A stretch of 40,026 nt of DNA from Lentisphaeria bacterium UBA7640 (lineage in GTDB: Bacteria; Verrucomicrobiota; Lentisphaeria; Victivallales; Victivallaceae), in the NCBI GenBank assembly GCA_002483765.1, contig DLIO01000116.1:1-40026 (forward strand), read 5' to 3'. The notes under the pieces were generated by a model that saw nothing but the letters and a program-made list of their open reading frames with translations, had not been told where the DNA came from and searched no databases. Positions 32,964 to 40,026 of this stretch are shown here, piece by piece (position 1 is the stretch's first letter; each line of letters starts with the position of its first letter). Both the position numbers and the translations under genes were made by a program.

Positions 32964-33090
32964 GTTACTTATTGGTCACTTTTTTGGACTAAACTGCGGC
33001 GGGGTTGGCGCCGGCTAGTTTTCACCAAAAAGTACCCAAAATGTCTGTAAAATGGGCGCTAATCTTTACCTATACGCCATGAACAATTAA
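32964..33090 (+). pseudogene. Remnant of a second DUF4159 gene (C-terminal end)
   Basis: In the frame ending at TAA 33088-33090 the remnant reads NCGGVGAG, an in-frame TAG, then FSPKSTQNVCKMGANLYLYA and MNN. The intact DUF4159 gene at 15382-16113 ends HCGWVDVGWFSSKNTQDAYK then MGVNLYIHAMNN. The DNA similarity is also clear (ACTGCGGC and GCCATGAACAATTA in both). Upstream, weak similarity to the preceding codons reaches about 32964, with an indel. The remnant starts directly after the second palindrome, which suggests a deleted duplicate of the operon end. Confidence 0.85.
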
Positions 33091-33167
33091 ACATCTTTCC
33101 CACGCTTGAAGTAGGTTGTTTTAATCAGCTAGCCGGTTTCAATTTCACAATAATTGTCTTAACATAA

Positions 33168-34647
33168 TCACAGACATCCCATAACTTTTTAATTTCTTGA
33201 CTAAAAAGAGGACCCATAGTACCTTAATATTTTCAAAAACCTACATTAAGGAGAAAACTATGAATCCTCAGAAAAAGAATATGGTGGTGTTGGGACAAAT
33301 TATCAAGTTGATTCCTCCCAAATTGATCGACAAACTACAAAAACAGCACGGCATACAGACCCGGAGCTTCACTGCAACGAGCCATGTGGCTTCTTTGATT
33401 TATGCGCAATTAACTCATGCCTTAAGTCTTAATGATGTTTGTGATGGTATGCGTAATCATCATGGAGTTTTGAACCAGATTCGTAATTGCGTACCACCAA
33501 GTAGAAACGGATTATCTCACGCTAACAAAACTCGAACTGCGGATATGGCCGAAGAATTGTTTTGGACGATATATAACAATCTTAAGGATGACCATCCTGC
33601 ATTCTTTCGTACAAGCAGAGCTTATCCTGGCCTGCCACGGCGTTTTAAAAGAACAATTCATGCGGTTGACTCAAGTACTATTTCATTAGTTGCAAAGTGT
33701 ATGGATTGGGCAAAGCATCGGTCTCAAAAAGCTGCCGCAAAAATTCACATGGATTTAGAGCTAAGATCATTTCTGCCCTCATTCGCTGTCGTTACCCGTG
33801 CAAAGGATTCAGACCCCAAAATTGCTTGGGAGGTCTGCGCACATATTAAAGCTGGAGAAATCGTTACATTCGACAAAGCGTATAATGACTTCAAACACCT
33901 TTTCCATTTAACCTCAAGAGGAATCTTTTGGGTGTCCCGTGCGAAAGAGAATTTAAAATATGAAGTTATGAGACAGCTACTAGTCAAAACGGCGCAAAAA
34001 CTAGGGGCCACAAGTTCAAAAGAATCAAAAGTTATGGGACAGCAACCGATCATTATAAAGGATATGATTATCAAAATGACGGGTCCAAAGACCTCCAAAA
34101 ACTATCCCGGAGAGATTAGAATGGTTGTTGCCGATGTTCTGATTGATAAAAAGTGGAAACGCATGTCGTTTTTGACTAATAACTTTACATGGGCAGCATC
34201 CTCAATATGTGAGTTATATCGTTCTCGATGGGGTGTTGAGGTGTTTTTTAAAGAAATCAAGCAGACTTTGCAACTCGCTGACTTTATGGGAACCAGCGAA
34301 AATGCGATTCGCTGGCAAATCTGGATGGCATTGTTAGTGTATCTGCTTCTACGTTTTATTGCATGGCGCTACAACTGGGGATATTCGTTTAAACGTCTTT
34401 TTACGCTAATCCGAGGAGTTATTTGGAATTTTTTTGACATTAAATCTGTCATGGATTCATGTAAAGAGAAATTTAAAGTGAAGGCGCGTCCGCCCCCATC
34501 TAAGGTTATGCAAATGGAATTCGACTTCTGAGCTATTAAGCTCGACAACACTAATATCTTACAACACGGGGTTTTCGGTTTTTGGCAACCTCACGCTCAA
34601 ACTTTGCCCAAAAATGGTGCTTTTTAAGAGTTATGGGATGTCTGTGA
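33168..34647 (+). mobile_element. IS4-family insertion sequence with 19-bp terminal inverted repeats
   Basis: TCACAGACATCCCATAACT (33168-33186) and its exact reverse complement (34629-34647) bound a ~1.48-kb element with one transposase gene. I see no target-site duplication of the usual 9-12 bp: the flanks are AACATAA on the left and AATATTATTG on the right. The missing duplication suggests either old age or a rearrangement that used the element. The right end cuts into the open frame of the next gene. Confidence 0.9.
33260..34531 (+). CDS. IS4-family DDE transposase
   Basis: A 423-residue transposase. The N-terminus (KLIPPKLIDKLQKQHGI, SFTATSHVASLIYAQLTHAL) is a DUF4372-like DNA-binding region. 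The catalytic residues are D137 in HAVDSST, D205 in TFDKAYND, and E327 in YRSRWGVEVFFKEIK, which fits the IS4 signature Y-x2-R-x3-E-x6-K exactly. The start is the ATG at 33260, with AAGGAG just before it; the frame continues 21 codons upstream without signal. It appears intact, so the element may still be mobile, although the lack of a target duplication leaves that open. Confidence 0.92.
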   Translation: MNPQKKNMVVLGQIIKLIPPKLIDKLQKQHGIQTRSFTATSHVASLIYAQLTHALSLNDVCDGMRNHHGVLNQIRNCVPPSRNGLSHANKTRTADMAEELFWTIYNNLKDDHPAFFRTSRAYPGLPRRFKRTIHAVDSSTISLVAKCMDWAKHRSQKAAAKIHMDLELRSFLPSFAVVTRAKDSDPKIAWEVCAHIKAGEIVTFDKAYNDFKHLFHLTSRGIFWVSRAKENLKYEVMRQLLVKTAQKLGATSSKESKVMGQQPIIIKDMIIKMTGPKTSKNYPGEIRMVVADVLIDKKWKRMSFLTNNFTWAASSICELYRSRWGVEVFFKEIKQTLQLADFMGTSENAIRWQIWMALLVYLLLRFIAWRYNWGYSFKRLFTLIRGVIWNFFDIKSVMDSCKEKFKVKARPPPSKVMQMEFDF

Positions 34648-35037
34648 AATATTATTGTAAATGATAACAATATACACCTAACTCTTTCAGGTAAGATTTA
34701 TTACGTTGTGAATGATAAAGAGGGCGTTAGCGAGATTGAAATACGCACACAATTTCTTCTAATAGCACAAGAGTTTAATGTCACTGTATCTAACTTTAAA
34801 ATAAAATCCATTGATTCTTATGATGTTCCACCCCTCATTCAAAAATGCGTTAATGATAACAAGAATAATATTTACGTCAAACTGGATTCAATCATTTCTG
34901 CTTATTCTTTTAATGTGTCTAATTTAAAGGGAATGCTTAATTTGGAGAACAAACATTACAAGTTTAAAATTAATGAAATATCGTGTAGCAATGATAATAT
35001 TAATTTGATAGTGCATGGCATTGAGGCTACGCCGTGA
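34648..35037 (+). pseudogene. 5'-truncated gene cut by the IS4 element
   Basis: The frame is open from the IS boundary (34648) and continues to a TGA at 35035-35037, about 129 codons. It reads NIIVNDNNIHLTLSGKIYYV just after the IS and has beta-rich stretches with EIRTQFLLIAQEFNVTVSNF. GTG 34708 is the first possible start, but residues before it already look coding, so the original N-terminus was probably lost to the IS. The remaining sequence resembles a small beta-rich (lipo)protein domain. Its stop overlaps the GTG start of the next gene by 4 bp. No family recognised. Confidence 0.65.
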
Positions 35038-36425
35038 AATATAAAATAGTAATTTTTGTGGTTTTATCTTTGCTACCTTCGTTCTCCTTTTCGATGTCAT
35101 TTCCTGGCCACAAAAAAACTATGGTAGCGACTCTTGAAGGTCTTGATGGGGATGATTTAATTCCTCTATACAAAAAAATTAGTGGAGGAGTTGATAACGA
35201 GTTCTATAACATAGTAAGAGAACGACTTGGGAGCATAAGTGGTAACCATAGGATAATAGGACATTGGGGGTTTGAGGGTAGCATCCCATTTAATCAAGAA
35301 CCGTGGAAAAGTCAATTGGCTAAATACCCCAAAAACGAAATAATAAACCTGTGGAGAACTTATGTTAATTCCCTTGTCAATGAAACAGTGAAAGTGACTG
35401 GATTGCCAACTCAACAAGCAAAAGGCCTAACGGGGCTCATCTATAATATACATTTATTGGGAGACTGGGTTCCTGGCAACCAAAAGACTGCCGAGGTACT
35501 GAAAGTAGATTTAATAGTAAAAGATATTGGGAAAAACTTAAATCGCCTTTTTGGTAACAATTCAAAGTTTGTGGGAATAATTACTACAGAAATATCAAGT
35601 CTAGACAAATCTTTGTCAAGCCCCGACAAAGCAGATAAAATATTACAGATATTGTACAGGAATAGAATTGGGAAGAAGTTTTTCGATACATATGAAAGAT
35701 TTCTTTCAAAAAAAGGTATAGGATATAGCGAAAAGGTAGCTAATAAAATTCTTGAGAAGGCAATTTATGCATCACAACAGTCTCAAAGGATGGTTCATCC
35801 ATTAAAAAAATTTATGCATGGAACACGAACCTACTATACTCGAAAGATAACACAAGGAACAAAAATTGTAAATGGAGTACTTCAGGAGATAAAAATTAAC
35901 GGCAAACCAGTTTTTGTGCTGAGTATTCCTGCCGTAGAAGCTTCAGTGGGCGTAGGCGTAATGACTTTTGTATTTACCGAAGGAGTAACAGTCTATAAAT
36001 TTGCGAATGGTAATATCACTGAAGAAGAATTTTTAAAGGAATCCGTGAAAAATTGTGGACACGCATTCCTTGCTGGTACTGCTACATATGTTGCGGTCGC
36101 ACTTGGAGCAACCCCTATGGGCTTTGTTGTTATCGGAGTAAGTATTGGTACGGCAATTGTTGTTGACGTGGTGTGGACAAACCTAAGCAAAGAGTTTTCT
36201 ACACCTACTATAACGATGGATGATGTTTTAGGTCACTTGCCTACGTCACTTCAGAATAGAAAAACTGTTTGGAGCCATAAGGGATACGATTCCATATTAG
36301 ATGAAAACAGAAAAAGGGCATCTATTTTAGAAATAGAAACAAGAAGAGATAGCATATTAGAACCCACAAAAAATAAAAATTCAATTATTGAATACGAAAG
36401 CAATAGAAAAATAATATTTAATTAA
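35034..36425 (+). CDS. Exported protein with glycine-rich hydrophobic segment and C-terminal decapeptide repeats
   Basis: A 463-residue protein starting at GTG 35034 with GAGG eight bases upstream, overlapping the preceding stop (GTGA). Signal: MKYKIVIFVVLSLLPSFSFS. Residues about 70-150 have GNHRIIGHWGF and LIYNIHLLGDWVPGN, with His and Asp that could bind metal, but I do not recognise an enzyme. Residues about 300-390 are hydrophobic and Gly/Ala/Val-rich (VGVGVMTFVFTEGVTVYKFA, then VAVALGATPMGFVVIGVSIG), like membrane-inserting segments seen in toxin-like proteins. The tail (about 419-463) holds four tandem 10-residue units: DSILDENRKR, ASILEIETRR, DSILEPTKNK, NSIIEYESNR. The gene is AT-rich compared with the operons to the left, suggesting transfer. 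Confidence 0.65.
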   Translation: MKYKIVIFVVLSLLPSFSFSMSFPGHKKTMVATLEGLDGDDLIPLYKKISGGVDNEFYNIVRERLGSISGNHRIIGHWGFEGSIPFNQEPWKSQLAKYPKNEIINLWRTYVNSLVNETVKVTGLPTQQAKGLTGLIYNIHLLGDWVPGNQKTAEVLKVDLIVKDIGKNLNRLFGNNSKFVGIITTEISSLDKSLSSPDKADKILQILYRNRIGKKFFDTYERFLSKKGIGYSEKVANKILEKAIYASQQSQRMVHPLKKFMHGTRTYYTRKITQGTKIVNGVLQEIKINGKPVFVLSIPAVEASVGVGVMTFVFTEGVTVYKFANGNITEEEFLKESVKNCGHAFLAGTATYVAVALGATPMGFVVIGVSIGTAIVVDVVWTNLSKEFSTPTITMDDVLGHLPTSLQNRKTVWSHKGYDSILDENRKRASILEIETRRDSILEPTKNKNSIIEYESNRKIIFN

Positions 36426-36436
36426 GGAAAAGGAAT

Positions 36437-37732
36437 ATGTACACAATGCATAATTTAAAGAATGGTTTGATGGTTTTGGCAATTGCTTCAATTTTGGGTT
36501 GCCAGTTTACAGCTAAAACTGATTTAGACATGTCCGACCCCCCAAATATAATAACTCCTCCTGTTACAACAGTTGATATCCGTCATAAATCAAATATGAT
36601 TTCAATTAAAGATAATGGTAATTCTTTCTATTTAGAAGCTATAGATGATGAAATGACGAGTTTTGAGATTATAAATTCAAAATCTGATGTGCGTGACCTA
36701 GCAGCATTTGGGATTTGTATTTATAGAGACTACCTTTCATCTAAATTAAAATATGGCGAACAGCTAAAAAAGTCAGATATAGAAATCCTCAAGTTTTGCC
36801 TTGAAACACAATTAATTGCACTTTACTCATATACCGAATTAATGAATAAATATATGACTATGCCACCTGAAGTATCTTACATTTCGGCTACAGAAAATAA
36901 AGATGTGGAGAGTGAAGTTGAAGTCGGTAATAATAAAAACTTTAATGACAAAAAAAGAACCTCTTTTATGAAACTAGTAAATAATTTCTATAAGAATGAC
37001 AATGTGTTGAGAAGCAAGATAGAATTTTGGGCAAATAATTTTAAAGATATTGGTTATGAGAATATCAGAAACGATATAGGCAAGCTAAAAAACACAAAAA
37101 TAGGAATGAGCGAATCGTTATCTATATCTAGATGGAGATATTTTGGCATTCGTTTTTTTAAACACTCTTGGTTGCTAGCAAATAACACTTTAAATCCCTA
37201 TAGTAACTTTACCGCAGATGATACTAGGATTTCTAACAACTGGACAGGCCTTGTTGAAAGTCTATCTTTTTATATTAATGATTTAAAAAGGATATATAAT
37301 GAAACAGGAGAATATATTAAAAAAACTGGACATGCACATTCTAAGCGTATTATAGAGGATTATAGATTAGAAACCGATGGGGTAATAAAAGACTCTATAC
37401 TTTCTTTTAGAATTCTTTACTATGATTTACCTTTTGTGATATTCTGTAAAAAAACATACAACCAAATACAAAAACAAAAAGGATATTGGGGGGACGACGA
37501 AGTGGCAATGGAAGCTCGAGTTCATATGTTTCATAAGTATGTAAGCGGAGTAGAAATGATTAAACGTGTACGTTCTCCGTATTCAGCTCATGTTTATGCC
37601 CAATTATTAGCACTTATAAAAAGCGAGTTGAGTACTACTCAATATGATACATTAAAAATTAAATGTAAACTTTATGAGATAGAGGAATTAAATCAAAGTG
37701 TTTTTGGAGAGAACAATTTGAATGAAAAATAG
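36437..37732 (+). CDS. Lipoprotein of unknown function, AT-rich
   Basis: A 431-residue lipoprotein with the signal NGLMVLAIASILGC (lipobox ILGC near residue 22). GGAAAAGGAAT precedes the ATG at 36437; a second ATG four codons later is possible. The mature part is helical with many Asn/Lys/Tyr, and no enzymatic motif was found. It begins 11 bp after the preceding gene, so the two are co-transcribed. Base composition (few GC codons) is like that of its neighbour and unlike the operons at 3.8-16 kb. Function unknown; it may serve as accessory or immunity factor for the upstream exported protein, as an inference only. Confidence 0.65.
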   Translation: MYTMHNLKNGLMVLAIASILGCQFTAKTDLDMSDPPNIITPPVTTVDIRHKSNMISIKDNGNSFYLEAIDDEMTSFEIINSKSDVRDLAAFGICIYRDYLSSKLKYGEQLKKSDIEILKFCLETQLIALYSYTELMNKYMTMPPEVSYISATENKDVESEVEVGNNKNFNDKKRTSFMKLVNNFYKNDNVLRSKIEFWANNFKDIGYENIRNDIGKLKNTKIGMSESLSISRWRYFGIRFFKHSWLLANNTLNPYSNFTADDTRISNNWTGLVESLSFYINDLKRIYNETGEYIKKTGHAHSKRIIEDYRLETDGVIKDSILSFRILYYDLPFVIFCKKTYNQIQKQKGYWGDDEVAMEARVHMFHKYVSGVEMIKRVRSPYSAHVYAQLLALIKSELSTTQYDTLKIKCKLYEIEELNQSVFGENNLNEK

Positions 37733-37736
37733 GAAA

Positions 37737-37911
37737 GTGAACTAATCGGGTAAAGGTTCTAGTTCCAGTTATTGTTCGGATGTAGATAACTGTAATGTTA
37801 TCCAAACTCTTCAGGCTGAAAGACATGCTCTTGACTTATATAAAGAGATTGTTGTTCTGCAAGATAAATATGTTAAGATGAAAAAAGATGAGGTTAATAC
37901 ATCAAGAAATT
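37737..37911 (+). pseudogene. Short broken gene with in-frame stop
   Basis: After AGGAAA, GTG (37737) is followed by AAC TAA and then an open frame (SGKGSSSSYCSDVDNCNVIQ, LYKEIVVLQDKYVKMKKDE) to a TAA at 37909-37911. The residues look coding, with two Cys and a helical end. The TAA at codon 3 breaks it, unless an alternative start exists that I cannot find. It follows directly after the lipoprotein gene. Low confidence. Confidence 0.35.
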
Positions 37912-38324
37912 AACCCTAATGTCGAAATAGGTTCTCCTAAATAACTCGTCACTTTGTGGCGATGTAATGACAAAACCTAGAGAACATGGATTGTCATGTA
38001 AATAAACTATACCTATCCATTCCCTTAATGATGCTTCTCGTGCCGTTTTAAACGGTTTGCCTCCTTCTTGCTAAGCACACGCAGCAAATCAAACTCAGGG
38101 TTAGCCTAAAGGCTTGCTTTGATAATTCTTTCTCGTCTGGACAATTCACAAGGCGAGACAAAGAGGAACATCCTTTAAATTGAACATTCTTATCTTTCTG
38201 AGAATATCTACTTTTAACACAATTTAACGATATGCAAGTCAATCAAAAATAAAAGCGTATATTTGCATTAAAACGAATGTAGAATTATACTATGCTTGTC
38301 GTTTTGAACTTAAACATAAAAACT
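37912..38324. other. Intergenic stretch without a supported gene
   Basis: AT-rich with scattered short frames on both strands. A 64-codon minus-strand frame (38048-38242) has high Cys content and no ribosome site, so I do not support it. No tRNA, terminator or clear promoter seen. Confidence 0.5.
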
Positions 38325-38514
38325 GTTACACAAAGTGTTACACAGGAAAAAGAGAAAAAAAGCAGCATTAAATCGCTAATAGTTAAAGAGTTGCACATTA
38401 TATAGCGGAGAGTCCCACTCTCTCCGCCATTTTCTTTATAACCTCTTGATAATAACAGTATTACAAAATATTGTTTTTTTGCTTTTTTCTTTGCTGTTAC
38501 ACAATCTGTAACAC
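38325..38514. other. att-like site: tRNA-Ser 3' end core with symmetric GTTACAC repeat pairs
   Basis: GAGTCCCACTCTCTCCGCCA (38410-38429) has the form of a tRNA-Ser 3' end: part of the T-loop, T-stem CCCAC, acceptor strand TCTCTCC, discriminator G and CCA. No full tRNA is present upstream. GTTACAC occurs at 38325-38331 and 38337-38343, and GTTACAC/GTAACAC at 38496-38502 and 38508-38514. In each pair the repeats are 12 bp apart, and each pair lies exactly 66 bp from the core. An integrase gene fragment begins 16 bp after the second pair. This fits a core with integrase arm-type sites on both sides. Alternatively, GCGGAGAG/CTCTCCGC (38405-38412/38420-38427) is simply a hairpin terminator; both may be true. 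Confidence 0.6.
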
Positions 38515-38530
38515 AAAAGAAGCGTAGAAA

Positions 38531-38782
38531 ATGGACGTTGAAGTAAAACATTTAGTGCTTAGAAAGGCAACTTATTATTTTCGTAGAAGGCTTCCCGAAA
38601 ACACTGATGAAGTGGTTTTTCCCCTGAAAACAGCTGATTTGAAAACTGCAACTGCTCGTTGTATTTTAATAAATGACAAGCTACAACAAATAATGGACAA
38701 AGGAGCTTTAAAGATGATTCCACTAGATGAAATTAGGAAAATAAACTGCGTGGCTCAGTCGAGTCATCGGAATACCAACTAA
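38531..38782 (+). pseudogene. Truncated tyrosine integrase (N-terminal SAM-like/DUF6538 part)
   Basis: An 83-residue N-terminal piece with LVLRKATYYFRRRLPENTDE, the usual opening of DUF6538-type phage or island integrases, then LKTADLKTATARCILINDKL. Full-length family members have about 350-450 residues with the catalytic R-H-R-Y domain, which is absent here; the frame stops in unrelated sequence joined to the Fic remnant. AGAAGCGTAGAAA before the ATG is a weak ribosome site. Position just beside a tRNA-Ser 3' end is typical for a site-specific integrase. The remainder was probably lost by deletion together with most of the element. Confidence 0.75.
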
Positions 38783-38846
38783 TAAAAATGAATCTCTCGA
38801 TCCGTAGCATTGCTGACAATCTGCAGATTGAACCTCGGATCATTCT

Positions 38847-39896
38847 ATGACGAATTATAAACCTCCTTTTTCAATTACCGCAAACATACTCTCGTTAGTT
38901 GGACAGATTGGTGAACGTCTGGGAATGTTGAAGATTGCTAATGCCATGGCGGTTGTTCCGGAGCTGCGCCGCGGCAATAGAATCAAAACAATTCAGGCAT
39001 CTTTGGCAATCGAGGGTAATAAACCTTAGTCTGGATCAGGTTACGGCCGTCATCTCTGGCAAAAGAGTGCTGGGCTTCCGCGGAAAATACAAGAGGTGAA
39101 GAACACATTTGCCGCCTACAAGGAGATAGCCCATTATTCGCCATATTCAGTTGAAGAGATATTGTTGGCTCATAAACTTTTGATGCCTACTCTGATTGAC
39201 GAGGCTGGTACGTTTCGTTCTGGAGGAGTTACCATTACGCGCGGAACCCGAGCGTTACATATCGCTCCACCCGCAAGTCGTGTTCAACTCTTGATAAAGG
39301 AGTTGCTGGCATGGTTACAAAAAACTGACATTCATCCACTGATGGCGAGATGTATCTTCCATTATGAATTTGAATTCATTCATCCGTTTGCTGACGGCAA
39401 TGGCCGTATGGGGCGTCTGTGGCAAACCGTTATTCTCAGCAAATGGCAACCAATCCTTGCACTGTTACCAGTGGAAAGGGTCGTACGCGACAGGTAGCAG
39501 GAATATTATGCCACGCTTGGAACATCAGATCAGCTGGCTGATGGCACCCTATTTACAGAGTTTATGCTTCAAGTAATCCTGCAAGCATTACAAGAACTCG
39601 ATTTAAACACCGAACAAGATAGCGAACAACAATCCGAACAAGTTAAACGCCTACTCCAGATCATGGAACAGCAAGCCTATTCTAGCAAAGAATTGATGAC
39701 AAAGTTACAGCTTTTGCAGCGTCCGACATTCCTTTACAAATACCTACGCCCGGCACTGGAAGCAGGACTAATTGAAATGACTGTTCCAGACAAACCTAAC
39801 AGCCGCCTTCAAAAATATCGCCTTACTGCCAAAGGCAGAATGATGAAGATGGAAGCTGGAAAGAATCTAGGAGCTAGTAGTTATATCTGTGAATAG
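38847..39896 (+). pseudogene. Broken Fic-domain protein gene
   Basis: The reading pieces assemble into a typical ~350-residue Fic protein. An N-terminal helical part (MTNYKPPFSITANILSLVGQ, then NRIKTIQASLAIEGN) is followed by the Fic core with an intact HPFADGNGRMGR at about 39377-39412, and a winged-helix C-terminal domain (YLRPALEAGLIEMTVPDKPN). Breaks: a +1 shift in the A-run near 39021-39023 (with one A fewer it reads EGNNLSLDQVTAVISGK), a -1 shift near 39071, and a TAG at 39495-39497 within the RDR*QEYYATLG sequence (usually RQQEYY). The inhibitory motif (S/T)xxxE(G/N) is seen as SLAIEGN. Fic enzymes AMPylate target proteins; this copy is dead unless the breaks are sequence errors. Confidence 0.85.
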
Positions 39897-40026
39897 AAAG
39901 TAACATCAGGAATCTTGATCCCGTATAGAAAGATCGAGGCGTTATTATTCTTGCAATCCCTTGCGTGGCAATATGTTTCAACTTTTTTTGTCGCTTACTT
40001 GTTTAATTATTTGAGGAAACAAGAAA

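Noticed and set aside
38401..38429. Complete tRNA-Ser gene
   Set aside because: Only the 3' 20 bases are present; no anticodon arm or 5' acceptor strand at the required distance upstream.
38285..38551. 88-codon minus-strand frame spanning the att-like site
   Set aside because: It crosses the repeat pairs and hairpin, has many Cys and Phe, and no start context.

Overview
The window reads as a chromosomal segment of a PVC-superphylum bacterium, most likely a Lentisphaerota/Kiritimatiellota relative. This is inferred from gene content: a MoxR/DUF58/BatA-like/VWA/DUF4159 operon, an ECF-like sigma factor beside a transmembrane Ser/Thr kinase with a DIG instead of a DFG motif, and many lipoproteins. 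No rRNA, complete tRNA or species marker was seen, so the placement is tentative. The 34.6-38.3 kb part is visibly more AT-rich than the rest.

Layout. (1) 1-3.1 kb: a PIN-domain protein and a small hypothetical protein on the minus strand, then a decayed DUF89 (damage-control phosphatase-like) gene on plus. (2) 3.09-3.64 kb: repeat island I, with a heptamer array and a perfect 31-bp palindrome. (3) 3.8-16.1 kb: one tightly packed plus-strand operon of eight genes behind a good sigma70-type promoter: C13-like/DUF3857/transglutaminase protein, MoxR ATPase, DUF58, BatA-like membrane protein, membrane protein, coiled-coil exported protein, VWA membrane protein, DUF4159. (4) 16.1-28.8 kb: a long minus-strand series of envelope genes: at least six lipoproteins, CsgG-like and paralogous exported proteins, a YcfL-like lipoprotein, a TPR protein, a 48-residue membrane peptide and an M50-like metalloprotease. 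(5) 29.5-32.6 kb, divergent: sigma factor, zinc-finger anti-sigma-like protein, membrane kinase, trypsin-like protease. (6) 32.57-33.09 kb: repeat island II, carrying the same 31-bp palindrome and followed at once by the tail of a second, dead DUF4159 gene. (7) 33.17-34.65 kb: an IS4-family element that cuts the 5' end of the next gene. (8) 34.65-37.9 kb: AT-rich exported or lipoprotein genes of unknown function. (9) 38.3-39.9 kb: an att-like site containing a tRNA-Ser 3' end, a truncated integrase and a broken Fic gene.

How the parts may work together. The divergent blocks (4) and (5) look like one envelope system. A sigma factor, its putative anti-sigma partner, a membrane kinase and an exported protease face a lipoprotein/CsgG-like operon. 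Three proteins from the two arms, the kinase and two exported proteins, end in the same acidic C-terminal motif DDDF. In two of them a 14-residue gapless tail aligns. This shared tail is the best candidate here for an undescribed signal or docking tag.

Genome plasticity is concentrated at repeat islands I and II and around the IS. The islands share several sequence modules and both lie beside truncated genes. The DUF4159 remnant right after the second palindrome suggests that the palindrome-plus-operon unit was once duplicated and the second copy was deleted except for its last codons.
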